From Rhizobium sp. 007 (GTDB lineage: Bacteria > Pseudomonadota > Alphaproteobacteria > Rhizobiales > Rhizobiaceae): DNA of 64,000 nt. The stretch's first letter is position 1; every line of letters starts with the position of its first letter. The stretch spans positions 2,852,001-2,916,000 of the forward strand of contig NZ_CP064187.1 in NCBI RefSeq assembly GCF_015353075.1, given 5' to 3'. Below are positions 60,803 through 64,000 of this stretch, in pieces. A program made the position numbers and the translations under genes. The notes beneath the pieces are model-generated. The model was not told the DNA's origin. It saw only the letters and a list, made by a program, of their open reading frames with translations, and made no database searches.

Positions 60803-61432
60803 ATGAAAACGACAGTCACATCGGTTCCCGATCGGATCATGAAGCGTGCCCGCGTTGCTGGGCGCGGCGGCGTTTTCACGCCCAGCGACTTCCTGGACGT
60901 GGCGACCCGGGCGGCTGTCGATCAGGCGCTTTCCAGGCTGGTCAAGAACGGCAAGCTGCGTCGCCTTGCCCGCGGCCTTTACGACTTCCCCAAGGTCCAC
61001 CCGAAGCTCGGATTGCTTTCGCCGACACCGGACGACGTCGCGCATGCGCTGGCGCGTGAGACCGGGTCGCAAGTTCAGATCTCAGGCGCTCGCGCCGCGA
61101 ACGCCCTCGGCCTCACAACACAGGTGCCGGCAAGGAGCACCTATCTAACCGATGGTCCCTCGCGGCGCGTCGTGCTGGGAAAGCGCGTCGTCGATCTTCG
61201 CCACGCTTCGCCCAAGCACCTGATCGCACCGGGCAGTGCCGCCGGTACGGTCGTTCAGGCTCTTCGTCATGTCGGCCCCGTGCGTGCGGCCGACGTTGCG
61301 CAGGTGGCCGCACTTCGGCTTTCGCCCAACGACAAGAAGATCCTTGCTTCGACCGCCGTTCAGGCCCCTGCGTGGATGCGGCCGACGCTCGTCTCGATCG
61401 CCAACGCAGTGGCTGTCGAAGTCGATGGATAA
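60803..61432 (+). CDS. AbiEi/DUF6088 antitoxin (type IV toxin-antitoxin)
   Basis: A 209-residue protein: N-terminal winged helix (FTPSDFLDVATRAAVDQALS, RLVKNGKLRRLARGLYDFPK) and the AbiEi core (QISGARAANALGLTTQVPAR, STYLTDGPSRRVVLGKRVVD). It represses its own operon and counters the AbiEii nucleotidyltransferase toxin by a non-binding, type IV mechanism. No Shine-Dalgarno precedes ATG 60803, so translation may be leaderless or from an internal ATG at 60839. Overlaps the toxin by eight bases. Confidence 0.85.
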   Translation: MKTTVTSVPDRIMKRARVAGRGGVFTPSDFLDVATRAAVDQALSRLVKNGKLRRLARGLYDFPKVHPKLGLLSPTPDDVAHALARETGSQVQISGARAANALGLTTQVPARSTYLTDGPSRRVVLGKRVVDLRHASPKHLIAPGSAAGTVVQALRHVGPVRAADVAQVAALRLSPNDKKILASTAVQAPAWMRPTLVSIANAVAVEVDG

Positions 61433-62463
61433 GGTCGCCCATCTCCCTGCCGGCGATCGCGCCGCCCTTTTCGGAGAGACTGGCGCCGGCCGTGGCGTCG
61501 CCGACACAATCATCGAAAATGACTTCTGGGTCTGCTGGACCTTGAAGCGACTTTTCGGTCTACCGAAGGGAGCCACCGCCACCCTGGTCTTCAAGGGTGG
61601 CACGTCGCTTTCCAAAGCGTTCGGTGCCATCCGCCGTTTCTCCGAGGATATCGACCTTTCGTTCGATCGCGCGGAACTTGGATATACCGGCGATCGCGAT
61701 CCCGAGAAGGAGGGGATCAGCAGGAAGCAGGCTGCCCGGCTTATCGACGACCTGGTGAGCGACGTCGAGCGCCACATCGCCGAGAGACTTCTCCCGGCGC
61801 TCCGCACCGCCATCGTCGAACAGCTCGGAGAGCCGACCAACGGTGAATGGTCGCTCGAGATCGACGCGACAGATGCCCAGACAGTCAACTTTCACTATCC
61901 GACGGCACTGCCTGCAACGGAATACGAGGGCATGGCCTACATCACGCCGCGCGTGAAGCTCGAACTCGGCGCGCGCGGCGACCCCTGGCCAACCGAAGAG
62001 AAGGTCGTCCGCCCTTATGCGGCCGACGACTATCCAGACTTCTTCGAGGCCCCCCGACACCAGCGTTACCGTCCTATCCGCCCGGCGTACCTTCTGGGAA
62101 AAGGCCACAGCGCTCCATGCGGAAGCACATCGTCCGGCTGAGTCGCCAACGCCGCAATATTTCTCGCGGCACTATTACGACCTCGCGATGCTGCTCAACA
62201 CCGAGGGAGGCAAAGCCGCTGCGACGGATTTCGATCTGCTCGCACAGGTCGCCAAGCACAAGACGACGTTCTTTCGTTCTGGTTGGTCGAGCTACGACAC
62301 CGCCAAGCCGGGCAGCCTGCGGCTGATGCCGGACGAAGCGCGCATAAAGGATCTTCGCGTCGATTATCGGGATACGGCGCCTATGATGTTTGACGAACGG
62401 CCCCCGACCTTCGACGACATACTTGCGAGGATCAAGGAAGTCCAAGAAGCGATCAATAAATAG
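61425..62463 (+). pseudogene. AbiEii nucleotidyltransferase toxin, frameshifted in a C6 tract
   Basis: From ATG 61425: NDFWVCWTLKRLFGLPKGAT, LVFKGGTSLSKAFGAIRRFS and EDIDLSFDRAELGYTG (KGGTSLSK and the D-x-D motif of AbiEii nucleotidyltransferases). At a run of six Cs (62050-62055) the frame shifts; the continuing frame has RTFWEKATALHAEAHRP, YFSRHYYDLAMLL and the normal C-terminus to 62463. One C too many explains it. The toxin would be truncated at about 230 residues. The core NTase motifs lie before the break, so partial activity is possible; alternatively this is a sequencing error or a slippage site. Confidence 0.78.
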
Positions 62464-62493
62464 ATCAATGCCAGTCCATGGGGAGGACAGTTC

Positions 62494-63368
62494 ATTAGCT
62501 CGATACGGTCCATCGATCTGCGTCTTGTAGGTGACCTCGTTGACTTCGTCCGGGGGCCGGGCTTCGTGTTCGACTTTTCCGACAAGAGCTTCGCGGATTT
62601 CTTCGCCTCCGAGCTGAACGTCAATATCGACGATCCTAAATACGCGGCAAACGGCGGCCCCAAGGGGAAGAGGCTGCGCTATTTTCTGCAGAATTGCGAC
62701 GACGCCATTGCCGTCCGCACGCTTGCGGCGCTCTGGGAGCACCGGTCCGAATACCTCGCCCGCAGCGGCGGAAAGGACCCGGTGATCGATGTACAGTCGC
62801 GCTATCAAAGCTTGATCGATCGTCTCTCCGGCGGTGCGGCTCCAAAGCCAGCCAAGCCAGCATCCGCGCCTGTTGTCGATCGTCAGAAGATCGCGGCCAT
62901 CAAGCCGAGCTGCTGCAAGTCTCCTCGCTCAGCGCGCAGGCACGCGGCTTCGCCTTCGAGGGATTCCTCAAGGGTCTATTCGATGCGTACGGCCTTGCCG
63001 CCCAGGAGCCGTTCCGGCTGCGCGGCGAGCAGATCGGCGGCAGCTTCCAGCTCGGCAGCGACATCTATCTGCTGGAAGCCAAATGGCACGGCCAGCCAAT
63101 CGGCGTTGCCGATCTCCACACCTTCCACGTCAAGATCGAACAGAAGGCAGCCTGGACGCGAGGTCTGTTCGTGAGCAACAGCGGCTTCTCCGAAGACGGC
63201 CTCGTCGCCTTTGGCCGAGGCAAGCGCGTCATCTGCATGGACGGCCTCGACCTCTACGAGATGCTCGACCGAGAGATACCGCTCAACCAGGTTCTGGAGC
63301 GCAAGGTGCGCAGGGCAGCCGAAACCGGCATGCCCTTCCTTCGTGTTCGCGACCTCTTCCCGGGCTGA
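62494..63368 (+). pseudogene. Restriction endonuclease-like (Mrr/PD-(D/E)XK) gene, frameshifted
   Basis: The N-terminal region reads SSIRSIDLRLVGDLVDFVRG, FVFDFSDKSFADFFASELNV and LRYFLQNCDDAIAVRTLAAL. At about 62904 one base is missing, and the other frame carries [40 protein letters not shown] (the D..EAK nuclease motif) and [19 protein letters not shown], up to 63368. At the place where the family starts there is ATT (62494-62496) behind GGGGAGGA, rather than ATG. So either a rare start is used, or the gene has lost its start as well. Confidence 0.7.
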
Positions 63369-63426
63369 GGAGAGGCCCATGGTGCAGTTCAACGATTGGT
63401 GCGACTCGGCGGACACGCCCCTAGCA

Positions 63427-64000
63427 CTACTTTGGCACTTTAGGCTGTGCGATATCGGCAAGGAGCATGTCACAGTGAGGACATCGTCGGGGTGGAGGTC
63501 GTGCGAAGAGGTCGAGTATCGCTTGCCTGATGGCCGGCATGCTTGGCTGTGGCGGCGGCGCCGAGACTCTTTTTTCCGTCCCGCTGCTTTGAGGCGGCGG
63601 GCTTGAAGGAAGGCGTAGGCGATCATCGTCATCAACGCATGTCGATGTAATCCCGTCCAGGATCTACCTTCGAAGTGGTCGAGCCCAAGCTCCTCCTTGA
63701 GCTGCTGGTGGGCCTGTTCACAGACCCATCTGGCCTTGATCGTGGCAGCGAGCGTCTTGATGGTGGCATCGGCTGGCAGGTTCGACACATAGTATTTTTG
63801 CTCCCCGGTCGACCGCCACTCGCCGACGAGCCAAACCTCGTCGCCAGGCATGCATTGCATGCGGTTATCGAGCATCCGGTGCTTATGGCCATCCGCAACA
63901 CGGACACGGCGGGCCGCGAAGAGACATGTCAGCCGACCCTTGGTGCCCCGCCGCCAGCTGACCTTTTGCCATTTCCCTCCGGCCAACAACGTTTCAGCAG
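63427..64000 (-). pseudogene. IS701-type transposase, C-terminal part, frameshifted and cut by right edge
   Basis: The frame entering from the right edge reads [60 protein letters not shown] and [20 protein letters not shown] (the conserved IS701/IS4-like DDE C-terminal region). At an A6 run (T6 at 63570-63575 on the plus strand) the correct text moves to another frame: [40 protein letters not shown] with a stop at 63427. One A too few accounts for the break. Confidence 0.78.

Overview
The window looks like 64 kb of a mobile, GC-rich replicon (conjugative plasmid or integrative element) from an alphaproteobacterium of the Rhizobiales (Rhizobium/Agrobacterium/Sinorhizobium relatives). This rests on the gene families: a VirB-type secretion operon, DUF736, DUF2493, DUF1173, DUF932 and ParB-like backbone genes, rhizobial-style toxin-antitoxin pairs, and an aioXSR-aioBA arsenite oxidase locus whose Rieske subunit resembles the Rhizobium NT-26 type. 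The species is inferred, not proved. I saw no rRNA, tRNA, CRISPR array, repABC, relaxase or coupling-protein gene.

Layout. 1-12.6 kb: a large AAA/LuxR regulator cut by the left edge, vapBC, two homologous antitoxin/MazF-like cassettes (one with a frameshifted toxin), a Phd-PIN pair, an adenylate cyclase-TPR protein, dodecin, DUF736 and DUF2493. 13-22 kb: Toprim protein, DUF1173, a molybdenum hydroxylase operon with a cytochrome c (iorAB-like cargo), DUF932 and a C-terminally truncated ParB-like protein. 22.3-24.2 kb: a decayed second DUF1173 copy and hipBA. 24.4-34.5 kb: a complete virB1-virB11 mating-pair operon on the minus strand, led by a TrbM-like protein and faced by a MarR regulator. 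35-36.6 kb: a relic membrane gene and an Xre-RES toxin pair.

36.9-48.3 kb is a phosphate/polyphosphate block: PstS, Na/Pi symporter, NUDIX, CYTH-CHAD, a PHB-type esterase, DUF1269 and PhoX. 48.4-58 kb is the arsenic block: padR-chrA relics, arsR-arsC on the minus strand, then aioX-aioS-aioR and aioB-aioA on the plus strand behind a near-perfect sigma-54 promoter, followed by a Cys-rich protein and a broken MFS transporter. Inferred logic: AioX senses arsenite, AioSR activates the sigma-54 promoter, AioBA oxidises arsenite to arsenate, ArsC can reduce arsenate that enters, and the neighbouring phosphate genes help uptake compete with arsenate. No arsenite efflux pump (ArsB/Acr3), cytochrome c or molybdenum cofactor gene lies next to aioBA here.

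58-64 kb is a decaying edge: HxlR regulator and secreted protein, a DUF4189 gene cut by an IS3 fragment, an AbiE pair with a frameshifted toxin, a frameshifted restriction endonuclease and an IS701-type transposase running off the right edge. Broken genes recur at module joints across the window, consistent with repeated insertion and deletion.
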